A DNA stretch of 64,000 nt from Fasciola hepatica (GCA_948099385.1 CANUEZ040000196.1:603001-667000), one strand, 5' to 3'; shown: positions 1 to 10,099, counted from the first letter of the stretch. Numbers and translations: made by a program. The notes: a model not told the origin generated them from the sequence alone.

Positions 1-13
1 TAATAGGATTCAT
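1..13. repeat. Partial monomer end at left edge (13 bp)
   Basis: TAATAGGATTCAT is the end of a linker. Its AGGATTCAT form matches only 52042-52054 in this window, the linker of the AT-rich TCAATTTAG class. Confidence 0.75.
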
Positions 14-55
14 CATGCAGCTTGAACGCTCAACTGAGCATTGAAATCCATGGAA

Positions 56-105
56 GCACTGTACAGCTGTTTCATCCTCTAAGGGACTCGACTCATCAGC
101 AGTGC
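56..105 (-). ncRNA. Hammerhead ribozyme, first complete copy; rule for all others
   Basis: Same layout as the reference copy: GCACUG stem strand, CUGAUGA, 19-nt stem II region, GAA, AC-AGCU-GU, A, CAGUGC. Because the first 91 bases of a monomer rarely vary in length, each copy lies at monomer start +42 to +91 on the minus strand. Adding 42 and 91 to the start positions given in the segment features locates all 148. By eye, well over 100 copies keep stem I, the core and stem III unchanged; copies with notable damage are listed separately. Confidence 0.82.
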
Positions 106-1746
106 ACATCGACCGACAAACACACGGGCACTCCAACAACCGGTGAACCATTGTGAATCGAACAACTTAACAACACAAGGCTATCCGGGATGGCTATCAA
201 CGCTTTGTTCAACATCTACACTACATGATATAGCACCCTTCCCAAACTCGCTATAAATTTGAATGGTAAGAACCAGCTTCGCGCACACCGATCCACTCCT
301 ATGATGGATGACTTCTCTGTAGGGGCCTGAGTACAACCAACGCAATCCCAAATGAACAACCTACACAGCTTCCTTACTATGCATGCAATTGATTAGTAGT
401 ACGAGATTAGATCAGATCAGATTAGATTTGTATAATATGATTGATCATGCAGCTTGAACGCTCAACTGAGCATTGAAATGGATGGAAGCACTGTACAGCT
501 GTTTCATCCTCTAAGGGACTCGACTCATCAGCAGTGCACATCGACCGACAAACACACGGGCACTCCAACAACCGGTGAACCATTGTGAATCGAACAACTT
601 AACAACACAAGGCTATCCGGGATGGCTCTCAACGCTTTGTTCAACATCTATACTACATGATATAGCACCCTTCCCAAACTCGCTTCAAATTTGAATGGTA
701 AGAACCAGCTTCGCGCACACCGATCCACTCCTTTGATGGATGACTTCTCTGTAGGGGCCAAAGTACAACCAACGCATTCCCAAATGAACAACCTACACAG
801 CTTCCTTACTATGCATGCAATTGATTAGTAGTACGAGATTAGATCAGATCAGATTAGACTTGTATAATATGATTGATCATGCAGCTTGAACGCTCAACTG
901 AGCATTGAAATCCATGGAAGCACTGTACAGCTGTTTCATCCTCTAAGGGACTCGACTCATCAGCAGTGCACATCGACCGACAAACACACGGGCACTCCAA
1001 CAACCGGTGAACCATTGTGAATCGAACAACTTAACAACACAAGGCTATCCGGGATGGCTCTCAACGCTTTGTTCAACATCTACACTACATGATATAGCAC
1101 CCTTCCCAAACTCGCTTCAAATTTGAATGGTAAGAACCAGCTTCGCGCACACCGATCGACTCCTATGATGGATGACTTCTCTGTAGGGGCCTAAGTACAA
1201 CCAACGCATTCCTAAATGAACAACCTACACAGCTTCCTTACTATGCATGCAATTGATTAGTAGTACGAGATTAGATTAGATTAGTTTGGATTTGTATAAT
1301 ATGATTGATCATGCAGCTTGAACGATCAACTGAGCATTGAAATCCATGGAAGCACTGTACAGCTGTTTCATCCTCTAAGGGACTCGACTCATCAGCAGTG
1401 CACATCGACCGACAAACACACGGGCACTCCGACAACCGGTGAACCATTGTGAATCGAACAACTTAACAACACGAGGCTATCCGGGATGGCTCTCAACGCT
1501 TTGTTCAACATCTACACTACATTATATAGCACCCTTCCCAAACTCGTTTCAAATTTGAATGGTAAGAACCAGCTTTGCGCACACCGATCGACTCCTATGA
1601 TGGATGACTTCTCTGTAGGGGCCTAAGTACAACCAACGCATTCCCAAATGAACAACCTACACAGCTTCCTTACTATGCATGCAATTGATTAGTAGTACGA
1701 GATGAGTTCATATTAGTTTAGATTAGATTTGTATGATATGACTGAT

Positions 1747-3492
1747 CATGCAGCTTGAACGCTCAACTGAGCATTGAAATCCATGGAAGCACTGTACAGC
1801 TGTTTCATCCTCTAAGGGACTCGACTCATCAGCAGTGCACATCGACCGACAAACACACGGGCACTCCAACAACCGGTGAACCATTGTGAATCGAACAACT
1901 TAACAACACAAGGCTATCCGGGATGGCTATCAACGCTTTGTTCAACATCTACACTACATGATATAGCACTCTTCCCAAACTCGCTTCAAATTTGAATGGT
2001 AAGAACCAGCTTCGCGCACACCGATCGACTCCTATGATGGATGACTTCTCTGTAGGGGCCTAAGTACAACCAACGCATTCCCAAATGAACAACCCACACA
2101 GCTTCCATACTATGCATGCAATTGATTAGTAGTACGAGATTAGATTAGATCAGATCAGATAAGATTTGTATAATATGATTGATCATGCAGCTTGAACGCT
2201 CAACTGAGCATTGAAATCCATGGAAGCACTGTACAGCTGTTTCATCCTCTAAGGGACTCGACTCATCAGCAGTGCACATCAACCGAGCCCCCACGGGCAC
2301 TCCAACAACCGGTGAACCATTGTGAATCGAACAACTTAACAACACAAGGCTATCCGGGATGGCTCTCAACGCTTTGTTCAACATCTACACTACATGATAT
2401 AGCACCGTTCCCAAACTCGCTTCAAATTTGAATGGTAAGAACCAGCTTCGCGCACACCGATCCACTCCTATGATGGATGACTTCTCTGTAGGGGCCTAAG
2501 TACAACCAACGCATTCCCAAATGAACAACCTACACAGCTTCTTTATTTTGCATGCAAATGATTAGTAGTACGAGATTAGATCAATTTAGAATATATTTGT
2601 ATAATATGATTGATCATGCAGCTTGAACGCTCAACTGAGCATTGAAATCCATGGAAGCACTGTACAGCTGTTTCATCCTCTAAGGGACTCGCCTCATCAG
2701 CAGTGCACATCGACCGACAAACACACGGGCACTCCAACAACCGGTGAACCATTGTGAATCGAACAACTTAACAACACAAGGCTATCCGGGATGGCTATCA
2801 ACGCTTTGTTCAACATCTACACTACATGATATAGCACTCTTTCCAAACTCGCTTCAAATTTGAATGGTAAGAACCAGCTTCGCGCACACCGATCGACTCC
2901 TATGATGGATGACTTCTCTGTAGGGGCCTAAGTACAACCAACGCATTCCCAAATGAACAACCCACACAGCTTCCATACTATGCATGCAATTGATTAGTAG
3001 TACGAGATTAGATTAGATCATATCAGATAAGATTTGTATAATATGATTGATCATGCAGCTTGAACGCTCAACTGAGCATTGAAATCCATGGAAGCACTGT
3101 ACAGCTGTTTCATCCTCTAAGGGACTCGACTCATCAGCAGTGCACATCGACCGAGCCCCCACGGGCACTCCAACAACCGGTGAACCATTGTGAATCGAAC
3201 AACTTAACAACACAAGGCTATCCGGGATGGCTCTCAACGCTTTGTTCAACATCTACACTACATGATATAGCACCCTTCCCAAACTCGCTTCAAATTTGAA
3301 TGGTAAGAACCAGCTTCGCGCACACCGATCCACTCCTATGATGGATGACTTCTCTGTAGGGGCCTAAGTACAACCAACGCATTCCCAAATGCACAACCTA
3401 CACAGTTTCCTTACTATGCATGCAATGGAGTAGTAGTACGAGATTAGATTAGATTAGATTAGATTAGATTAGATTTGTATAATATGATTGAT
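1747..3492. repeat. Dimer duplication (868 bp shift)
   Basis: Monomers 1747 and 2184 correspond to 2615 and 3052. Shared states include ACCCACACAGCTTCCATAC, linkers ending CAGATAAGATTTG, and the GAGCCCCC form in the second monomer of each pair. They differ in the linkers and in CATCAACC versus CATCGACC. Confidence 0.7.
3442..3476. repeat. Longest pentamer linker (seven units)
   Basis: Six GATTA units followed by GATTT. This accounts for the longest monomer, 3052-3492 (441 bp): ten bases above the basic length, minus the one-base indel. Confidence 0.95.
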
Positions 3493-6400
3493 CATGCAGC
3501 TTGAACGCTCAACTGAGCATTGAAATGGATGGAAGCACTGTACAGCTGTTTCATCCTCTAAGGGACTCGCCTCATCAGCAGTGCACATCGACCGACAAAC
3601 ACACGGGCACTCCGACAACCGGTGAACCATTGTGAATCGAACAACTTAACAACACGAGGCTATCCGGGATGGCTCTCAACGCTTTGTTCAACATCTACAC
3701 TACATTATATAGCACCCTTCCCAAACTCGTTTCAAATTTGAATGGTAAGAACCAGCTTTGCGCACACCGATCGACTCCTATGATGGATGACTTCTCTGTA
3801 GGGGCCTAAGTACAACCAACGCATTCCCAAATGAACAACCTACACAGCTTCCATACTATGCATGCAATTGATTAGTAGTACGAGATGAGTTCATATTAGT
3901 TTAGATTAGATTTGTATGATATGACTGATCATGCAGCTTGAACGCTCAACTGAGCATTGAAATCCATGGAAGCACTGTACAGCTGTTTCATCCTCTAAGG
4001 GACTCGACTCATCAGCAGTGCACATCGACCGACAAACACACGGGCACTCCAACAACCGGTGAACCATTGTGAATCGAACAACTTAACAACACAAGGCTAT
4101 CCGGGATGGCTATCAACGCTTTGTTCAACATCTACACTACATGATATAGCACTCTTCCCAAACTCGCTTCAAATTTGAATGGTAAGAACCAGCTTCGCGC
4201 ACACCGATCGACTCCTATGATGGATGACTTCTCTGTAGGGGCCTAAGTACAACCAACGCATTCCTAAATGAACAACCCACACAGCTTCCATACTATGCAT
4301 GCAATTGATTAGTAGTACGAGATTAGATTAGATCAGATCAGATAAGATTTGTATAATATGATTGATCATGCAGCTTGAACGCTCAACTGAGCATTGAAAT
4401 CCATGGAAGCACTGTACAGCTGTTTCATCCTCTAAGGGACTCGACTCATCAGCAGTGCACATCAACCGAGCCACCACGGGCACTCCAACAACCGGTGAAC
4501 CATTGTGAATCGAACAACTTAACAACACAAGGCTATCCGGGATGGCTCTCAACGCTTTGTTCAACATCTACACTACATGATATAGCACCCTTCCCAAACT
4601 CGCTTCAAATTTGAATGGTAAGAACCAGCTTCGCGCACACCGATCGACTCCTATGATGGATGACTTCTCTGTAGGGGCCTAAGTACAACCAACGCATTCC
4701 CAAATGAACAACCTACACAGCTTCTTTATTTTGCATGCAAATGATTAGTAGTACGAGATGAGATCAATTTAGAATATATTTGTATAATATGATTGATCAT
4801 GCAGCTTGAACGCTCAACTGAGCATTGAAATCCATGGAAGCACTGTACAGCTGTTTCATCCTCTAAGGGACTCGACTCATCAGCAGTGCACATCGACCGA
4901 CAAACACACGGGCACTCCAACAACCGGTGAACCATTGTGAATCGAACAACTTAACAACACAAGGCTATCCGGGATGGCTATCAACGCTTTGTTCAACATC
5001 TACACTACATGATATAGCACCCTTCCCAAACTCGCTTCAAATTTGAATGGTAAGAACCAGCTTCGCGCACACCGATCGACTACTACGATGGATGACTTCT
5101 CTGTAGGGGCCTAAGTACAACCAACGCATTCACAAATGAACAACCTACACAGCTTCCTTACTATGCATGCAATTGATTAGTAGTACGAGATGAGTTCATA
5201 TTAGTTTAGATTAGATTTGTATGATATGATTGATCATGCAGCTCGAACAGTCAACTGAGCATTGAAATCCATGGAAGCACTGTACAGCTGTTTCATCCTC
5301 TAAGGGACTCGACTCATCAGCAGTGCACATCGACCGACAAACACACGGGCACTCCAACAACCGGTGAACCATTGTGAATCGAACAACTTAACAACACAAG
5401 GCTATCCGTGATTGCTATCAACGACTTCTTCCACATCTACACTACATGATATAGCACCCTTCCCAAACTCGCTTCAAATTTGAATGGTAAGAACCAGCTT
5501 CGCGCACACCGATCGACTCCTATGATGGATGACTTCTCTGTAGGGGCCTAAGTACAACCAACGCATTCTCAAATGCACAACCTACACAGTTTCCTTACTA
5601 TGCATGCAATGGATTAGTAGTACGAGATTAGATTAGATTAGATTAGATTAGATTTGTATAATATGATTGATCATGCAGCTTGAACGCTCAACTGAGCATT
5701 GAAATCCATGGAAGCACTGTACAGCTGTTTCATCCTCTAAGGGACTCGACTCATCAGCAGTGCACATCGACCGACAAACACACGGGCACTCCAACAACCG
5801 GTGAACCATTGTGAATCGAACAACTTGACAACACAAGGCTATCCGGGATGGCTCTCAACGCTTTGTTCAACATCTACACTACATGATATAGCACCCTTCC
5901 CAAACTCGCTTCAAATTTGAATGGTAAGAACCAGCTTCGCGCACACCGATCCACTCCTATGATGGATGACTTCTCTGTAGGGGCCTAAGTACAACCAACG
6001 CATTCCCAAATGCACAACCTACACAGTTTCCTTACTATGCATGCAATGGATTAGTAGTACGAGATTAGATTAGATCAGATTAGATTAGATTTGTATAATA
6101 TGATTGATCATGCAGCTTGAACGCTCAACTGAGCATTGAAATGGATGGAAGCACTGTACAGCTGTTTCATCCTCTAAGGGACTCGACTCATCAGCAGTGC
6201 ACATCGACCGACAAACACACGGGCACTCCAACAACCGGTGAACCATTGTGAATCGAACAACTTAACAACACAAGGCTATCCGGGATGGCTCTCAACGCTT
6301 TGTTCAACATCTACACTACATTATATAGCACCCTTCCCAAACTCGTTTCAAATTTGAATGGTAAGAACCAGCTTTGCGCACACCGATCGACTCCTATGAT

Positions 6401-7410
6401 GGATGACTTCTCTGTAGGGGCCTAAGTACAACCAACGCATTCCCAAATGAACAACCTACACAGCTTCCATACTATGCATGCAATTGATTAGTAGTACGAG
6501 ATGAGTTCATATTAGTTTAGATTAGATTTGTATGATATGACTGATCATGCAGCTTGAACGCTCAACTGAGCATTGAAATCCATGGAAGCACTGTACAGCT
6601 GTTTCATCCTCTAAGGGACTCGACTCATCAGCAGTGCACATCGACCGACAAACACACGGGCACTCCAACAACCGGTGAACCATTGTGAATCGAACAACTT
6701 AACAACACAAGGCTATCCGGGATGGCTCTCAACGCTTTGTTCAACATCTACATTACATCATATATAGAAACCTTCCCAAACTCGCTTCAAATTTGAATGG
6801 TAAGAACCAGCTTCGCGCACACCGATCGACTCCTATGATGGATGACTTCTCTGTAGGGGCCTAAGTACAACCAACGCATTCCCAAATGAACAACCTACAC
6901 AGCTTCCTTACTATGCATGCAATTGATTAGTAGTACGAGATTAGATCAGATCAGATTAGATTTGTATAATATGATTGATCATGCAGCTTGAACGCTCAAC
7001 TGAGCATTGAAATCCATGGAAGCACTGTACAGCTGTTTCATCCTCTAAGGGACTCGACTCATCAGCAGTGCACATCAACCGAGCCCCCACGGGCACTCCA
7101 ACAACCGGTGAACCACTGTGAATCGAACAACTTAACAACACAAGGCTATCCGGGATGGCTCTCAACGCTTTGTTCAACATCTACACTACATGATATAGCA
7201 CCCTTCCCAAACTCGCTTCAAATTTGAATGGTAAGAACCAGCTTCGCGCACACGGATCGACTCCTATGATGGATGACTTCTCTGTAGGGGCCTAAGTACA
7301 ACCAACGCATTCCCAAATGAACAACCTACACAGCTTCCTTACTATGCATGCAATTGATTAGTAGTACGAGATTAGATCAGATCAGATTAGATTTGTATAA
7401 TATGATTGAT

Positions 7411-9148
7411 CATGCAGCTTGAACGCTCAACTGAGCATTGAAATCCATGGAAGCACTGTACAGCTGTTTCATCCTCTAAGGGACTCGACTCATCAGCAGT
7501 GCACATCGACCGACAAACACACGGGCACTCCAACAACCGGTGAACCATTGTGAATCGAACAACTTAACAACACAAGGCTATCCGGGATGGCTCTCAACGC
7601 TTTGTTCAACATCTACACTACATGATATAGCACCCTTCCCAAACTCGCTTCAAATTTGAATGGTAAGAACCAGCTTCGCGCACACCGATCGACTCCTATG
7701 ATGGATGACTTCTCTGTAGGGGCCTAAGTACAACCAACGCATTCCCAAATGAACAACCTACACAGCTTCCTTACTATGCATGCAATTGATTAGTAGTACG
7801 AGATGAGTTCCTATTAGTTTAGATTAGATTTGTATGATATGACTGATCATGCAGCTTGAACGCTCAACTGAGCATTGAAATCCATGGAAGCACTGTACAG
7901 CTGTTTCATCCTCTAAGGGACTCGACTCATCAGCAGTGCACATCGACCGACAAACACACGGGCACTCCAACAACCGGTGAACCATTGTGAATCGAACAAC
8001 TTAACAACACAAGGCTATCCGGGATGGCTCTCAACGCTTTGTTCAACATCTACACTACATGATATAGCACCCTTCCCAAACTCGCTTCAAATTTGAATGG
8101 TAAGAACCAGCTTCGCGCACACCGATCCACTCCTATGATGGATGACTTCTCTGTAGGGGCCTAAGTACAACCAACGCATTCCCAAATGAACAACCTACAC
8201 AGCTTCCTTACTATGCATGCAATTGATTAGTAGTACGAGATTAGATCAGATCAGATTAGATTTGTATAATATGATTGATCATGCAGCTTGAACGCTCAAC
8301 TGAGCATTGAAATCCATGGAAGCACTGTACAGCTGTTTCATCCTCTAAGGGACTCGACTCATCAGCAGTGCACATCGACCGACAAACACACGGGCACTCC
8401 AACAACCGGTGAACCATTGTGAATCGAACAACTTAACAACACAAGGCTATCCGGGATGGCTCTCAACGCTTTGTTCAACATCTACACTACATGATATAGC
8501 ACCCTTCCCAAACTCGCTTCAAATTTGAATGGTAAGAACCAGCTTCGCGCACACCGATCGACTCCTATGATGGATGACTTCTCTGTAGGGGCCTAAGTAC
8601 AACCAACGCATTCCCAAATGAACAACCTACACAGCTTCCTTACTATGCATGCAATTGATTAGTAGTACGAGATGAGTTCCTATTAGTTTAGATTAGATTT
8701 GTATGATATGACTGATCATGCAGCTTGAACGCTCAACTGAGCATTGAAATCCATGGAAGCACTGTACAGCTGTTTCATCCTCTAAGGGACTCGACTCATC
8801 AGCAGTGCACATCGACCGACAAACACACGGGCACTCCAACAACCGGTGAACCATTGTGAATCGAACAACTTAACAACACAAGGCTATCCGAGATGGCTCT
8901 CAACGCATTGTTCAACATCTACACTACATGATATAGCACCCTTCCCAAACTCGCTCTAAATTTGAATGGTAAGAACCAGCTTCGCGCACACCGATCGACT
9001 CCTATGATGGATGACTTCTCTGTAGGGGCCTAAGTACAACCAACGCATTCCCAAATGAACAACCTACACAGCTTCCTTACTATGCATGCAATTGATTAGT
9101 AGTACGAGATTAGATCAGATCAGATTAGATTTGTATAATATGATTGAT
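7411..9148. repeat. Dimer duplication (869 bp shift)
   Basis: 7411-8279 matches 8280-9148, including the GATGAGTTCCTATTAG linker at 7802 and 8671. The second unit differs by a few bases, including CCGAGATGG, CGCATTG and CTCTAAATTT in its second monomer. Confidence 0.88.
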
Positions 9149-9190
9149 CATGCAGCTTGAACGCTCAACTGAGCATTGAAATCCATGGAA

Positions 9191-9240
9191 GCACTGTACA
9201 GCTGTTTCATCCTCTAAGGGACTCGACTCATCAGCAGTGC
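9191..9240 (-). ncRNA. Type I hammerhead ribozyme (reference copy)
   Basis: Read 5' to 3' on the minus strand: stem I strand GCACUG (9240-9235), core CUGAUGA (9234-9228), stem II region GUCGAGUCCCUUAGAGGAU (9227-9209), GAA (9208-9206), stem III A15.1-C15.2 (9205-9204), loop AGCU (9203-9200), G16.2-U16.1 (9199-9198), cleavage base A17 (9197), then stem I strand CAGUGC (9196-9191). Stem I pairs perfectly over 6 bp and may extend outward past a small internal loop. GUA is an allowed NUH cleavage triplet, so predicted cleavage lies between 9197 and 9196 and would release a one-monomer RNA. Hammerheads of this type process multimeric satellite transcripts in newts, schistosomes and cave crickets and act in animal retrozymes. 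Oddities: stem II has only GUC/GAU pairing with a G-U at 10.1-11.1, and GAGTC is duplicated. Identity is strong; activity is unproven. Confidence 0.85.
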
Positions 9241-9289
9241 ACATCGACCGACAAACACACGGGCACTCCAACAACCGGTGAACCATTGT

Positions 9290-9298
9290 GAATCGAAC
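9290..9298 (-). promoter_or_regulatory. B-box-like motif GTTCGATTC (reference copy)
   Basis: On the minus strand, 5' of the hammerhead and in the same direction, most monomers contain GTTCGATTC, which fits the RNA polymerase III B-box core GWTCRANNC. Some hammerhead SINE-like satellites (Schistosoma Sm-alpha) use an internal Pol III promoter, which makes the placement suggestive. I find no convincing A-box at normal spacing; the closest, TAGCCTTGTGT, has two mismatches and lies only 9 bases away. A nine-base match alone is weak evidence. Confidence 0.25.
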
Positions 9299-9386
9299 AA
9301 CTTAACAACACAAGGCTATCCGGGATGGCTCTCAACGCTTTGTTCAACATCTACACTACATGATATAGCACCCTTCCCAAACTCGC

Positions 9387-9398
9387 TTCAAATTTGAA
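9387..9398. repeat. 12-bp perfect palindrome TTCAAATTTGAA
   Basis: A self-complementary 12-mer in the third quarter of the monomer, present in most copies. Recurrent variants break it: CTCTAAATTT, CTATAAATTTGATT, CTTTAAATTT and CTTCCAATTT. It could be a protein-binding dyad or a small cruciform; no function can be read from sequence alone. Confidence 0.85.
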
Positions 9399-9514
9399 TG
9401 GTAAGAACCAGCTTCGCGCACACCGATCGACTCCTATGATGGATGACTTCTCTGTAGGGGCCTAAGTACAACCAACGCATTCCCAAATGAACAACCTACA
9501 CAGCTTCCTTACTA

Positions 9515-9522
9515 TGCATGCA
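9515..9522. repeat. 8-bp palindrome TGCATGCA
   Basis: A conserved self-complementary octamer just before the linker. It changes to TGCACGCA in copies ending near 45083, 47240, 47673, 49404 and 51559; the last four directly precede diverged-subfamily monomers. Confidence 0.8.
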
Positions 9523-9539
9523 ATTGATTAGTAGTACGA

Positions 9540-9564
9540 GATTAGATCAGATCAGATTAGATTT
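9540..9564. repeat. Pentamer linker (reference: five units)
   Basis: GATTA-GATCA-GATCA-GATTA-GATTT sits directly before the TATAATAT stretch and the next monomer start. Unit number and the T/C state vary between copies, and this linker is the main source of monomer length change. Equivalent linkers end nearly every monomer. Confidence 0.95.
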
Positions 9565-10049
9565 GTATAATATGATTGATCATGCAGCTTGAACGCTCAA
9601 CTGAGCATTGAAATCCATGGAAGCACTGTACAGCTGTTTCATCCTCTAAGGGACTCGACTCATCAGCAGTGCACATCGACCGACAAACACACGGGCACTC
9701 CAACAACCGGTGAACCATTGTGAATCGAACAACTTAACAACACAAGGCTATCCGGGATGGCTCTCAACGCTTTGTTCAACATCTACACTACATGATATAG
9801 CACCCTTCCCAAACTCGCTTCAAATTTGAATGGTAAGAACCAGCTTCGCGCACACCGATCCACTCCTATGATGGATGACTTCTCTGTAGGGGCCTAAGTA
9901 CAACCAACGCATTCCCAAATGAACAACCTACACAGCTTCCTTACTATGCATGCAATTGATTAGTAGTACGAGATGAGTTCAGATTAGATTTGTATAATAT
10001 GATTGATCATGCAGCTTGAACGCTCAACTGAGCATTGAAATGGATGGAA

Positions 10050-10099
10050 GCACTGTACAGCTGTTTCATCCTCTAAGGGACTCGACTCATCAGCAGTTT
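10050..10099 (-). ncRNA. Hammerhead copy with shortened stem I
   Basis: The plus strand reads CAGTTT instead of CAGTGC at 10094-10099, so the 5' stem I strand becomes AAACUG opposite an unchanged CAGUGC. The two outer stem I pairs are lost, with no compensating change on the other strand. Core and stem III are intact. Confidence 0.7.

Larger units (their letters stand above)
1388..4873. repeat. Five-monomer-spaced duplication (2183 bp shift)
   Basis: Positions 1388-2690 match 3571-4873 in register. Shared rare states: ACTCCGACAACC (1431 and 3614), CATTATATAGC, the GATGAGTTCATATTAG linker (1701 and 3884), ATGACTGATC, TTTATTTTGCATGCAAATG, and the TCAATTTAG linker (2581 and 4764). The right copy overlaps the start of the next block, so this is offset duplication, not simple tandem doubling. 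Confidence 0.8.
14..7410. repeat. Array segment 1 (17 monomers, mixed linkers)
   Basis: Monomer starts: 14, 446, 878, 1310, 1747, 2184, 2615, 3052, 3493, 3930, 4367, 4798, 5235, 5672, 6109, 6546, 6980. The segment is rich in unusual linkers: GATGAGTTCATATTAG at 1701, 3884, 5189 and 6500, and TCAATTTAGAATATATTTG at 2581 and 4764. It contains two overlapping duplications, described separately. Monomers at 1310, 3493 and 6109 share CATTATATAGC, CTCGTTTC and CTTTGCGC and form a subfamily. Apart from hammerheads and linkers I see nothing else in it. Confidence 0.9.
9149..9580 (-). repeat. Representative consensus monomer (432 bp)
   Basis: This copy carries the most frequent state at nearly every variable site and serves as reference. 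Sub-elements: CCATGG 9183-9188, hammerhead layout 9191-9240 (minus strand), GTGCAC 9237-9242, one-base indel site 9251-9259, ACCGGT 9274-9279, minus-strand B-box-like GTTCGATTC 9290-9298, palindrome TTCAAATTTGAA 9387-9398, TGCATGCA 9515-9522, pentamer linker 9540-9564, TATAATAT 9566-9573, TGATCA 9577-9582. Hand counts give C 113, G 79 and 16 CpG (observed/expected about 0.77). It is assigned to the minus strand because the ribozyme reads that way. Confidence 0.95.
7411..10007. repeat. Array segment 2 (6 near-consensus monomers)
   Basis: Monomer starts: 7411, 7848, 8280, 8717, 9149, 9581. The first four form a dimer duplication marked by GATGAGTTCCTATTAG at 7802 and 8671. The last monomer is 427 bp because its linker lacks one unit. 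Confidence 0.9.

Noticed and set aside
9307..9325. Pol III A-box (minus-strand TAGCCTTGTGT) paired with the B-box-like motif
   Set aside because: Two mismatches to TRGYNNARNGG and only about 9 bases from the B-box, much closer than the usual 30-60.
9566..9573. TATAATAT as a promoter
   Set aside because: It is AT-rich and lies next to the pentamer linker, but no start site, initiator or oriented downstream signal supports it.
9149..9580. 5S rRNA, tRNA or small nuclear RNA gene tandem array
   Set aside because: The unit size would suit 5S genes, but no 5S core is present. The GTTCGATTC stretch does not sit in a T-arm: only two of five stem pairs form.
9149..9580. CENP-B box
   Set aside because: I looked for NTTCGNNNNANNCGGGN on both strands of the consensus. 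TTCGCGCACACCGAT is the closest and lacks the CGGG half.
9149..9580. A second hammerhead on the plus strand
   Set aside because: No CTGATGA occurs on the plus strand of the consensus, so only the minus strand has the ribozyme core.
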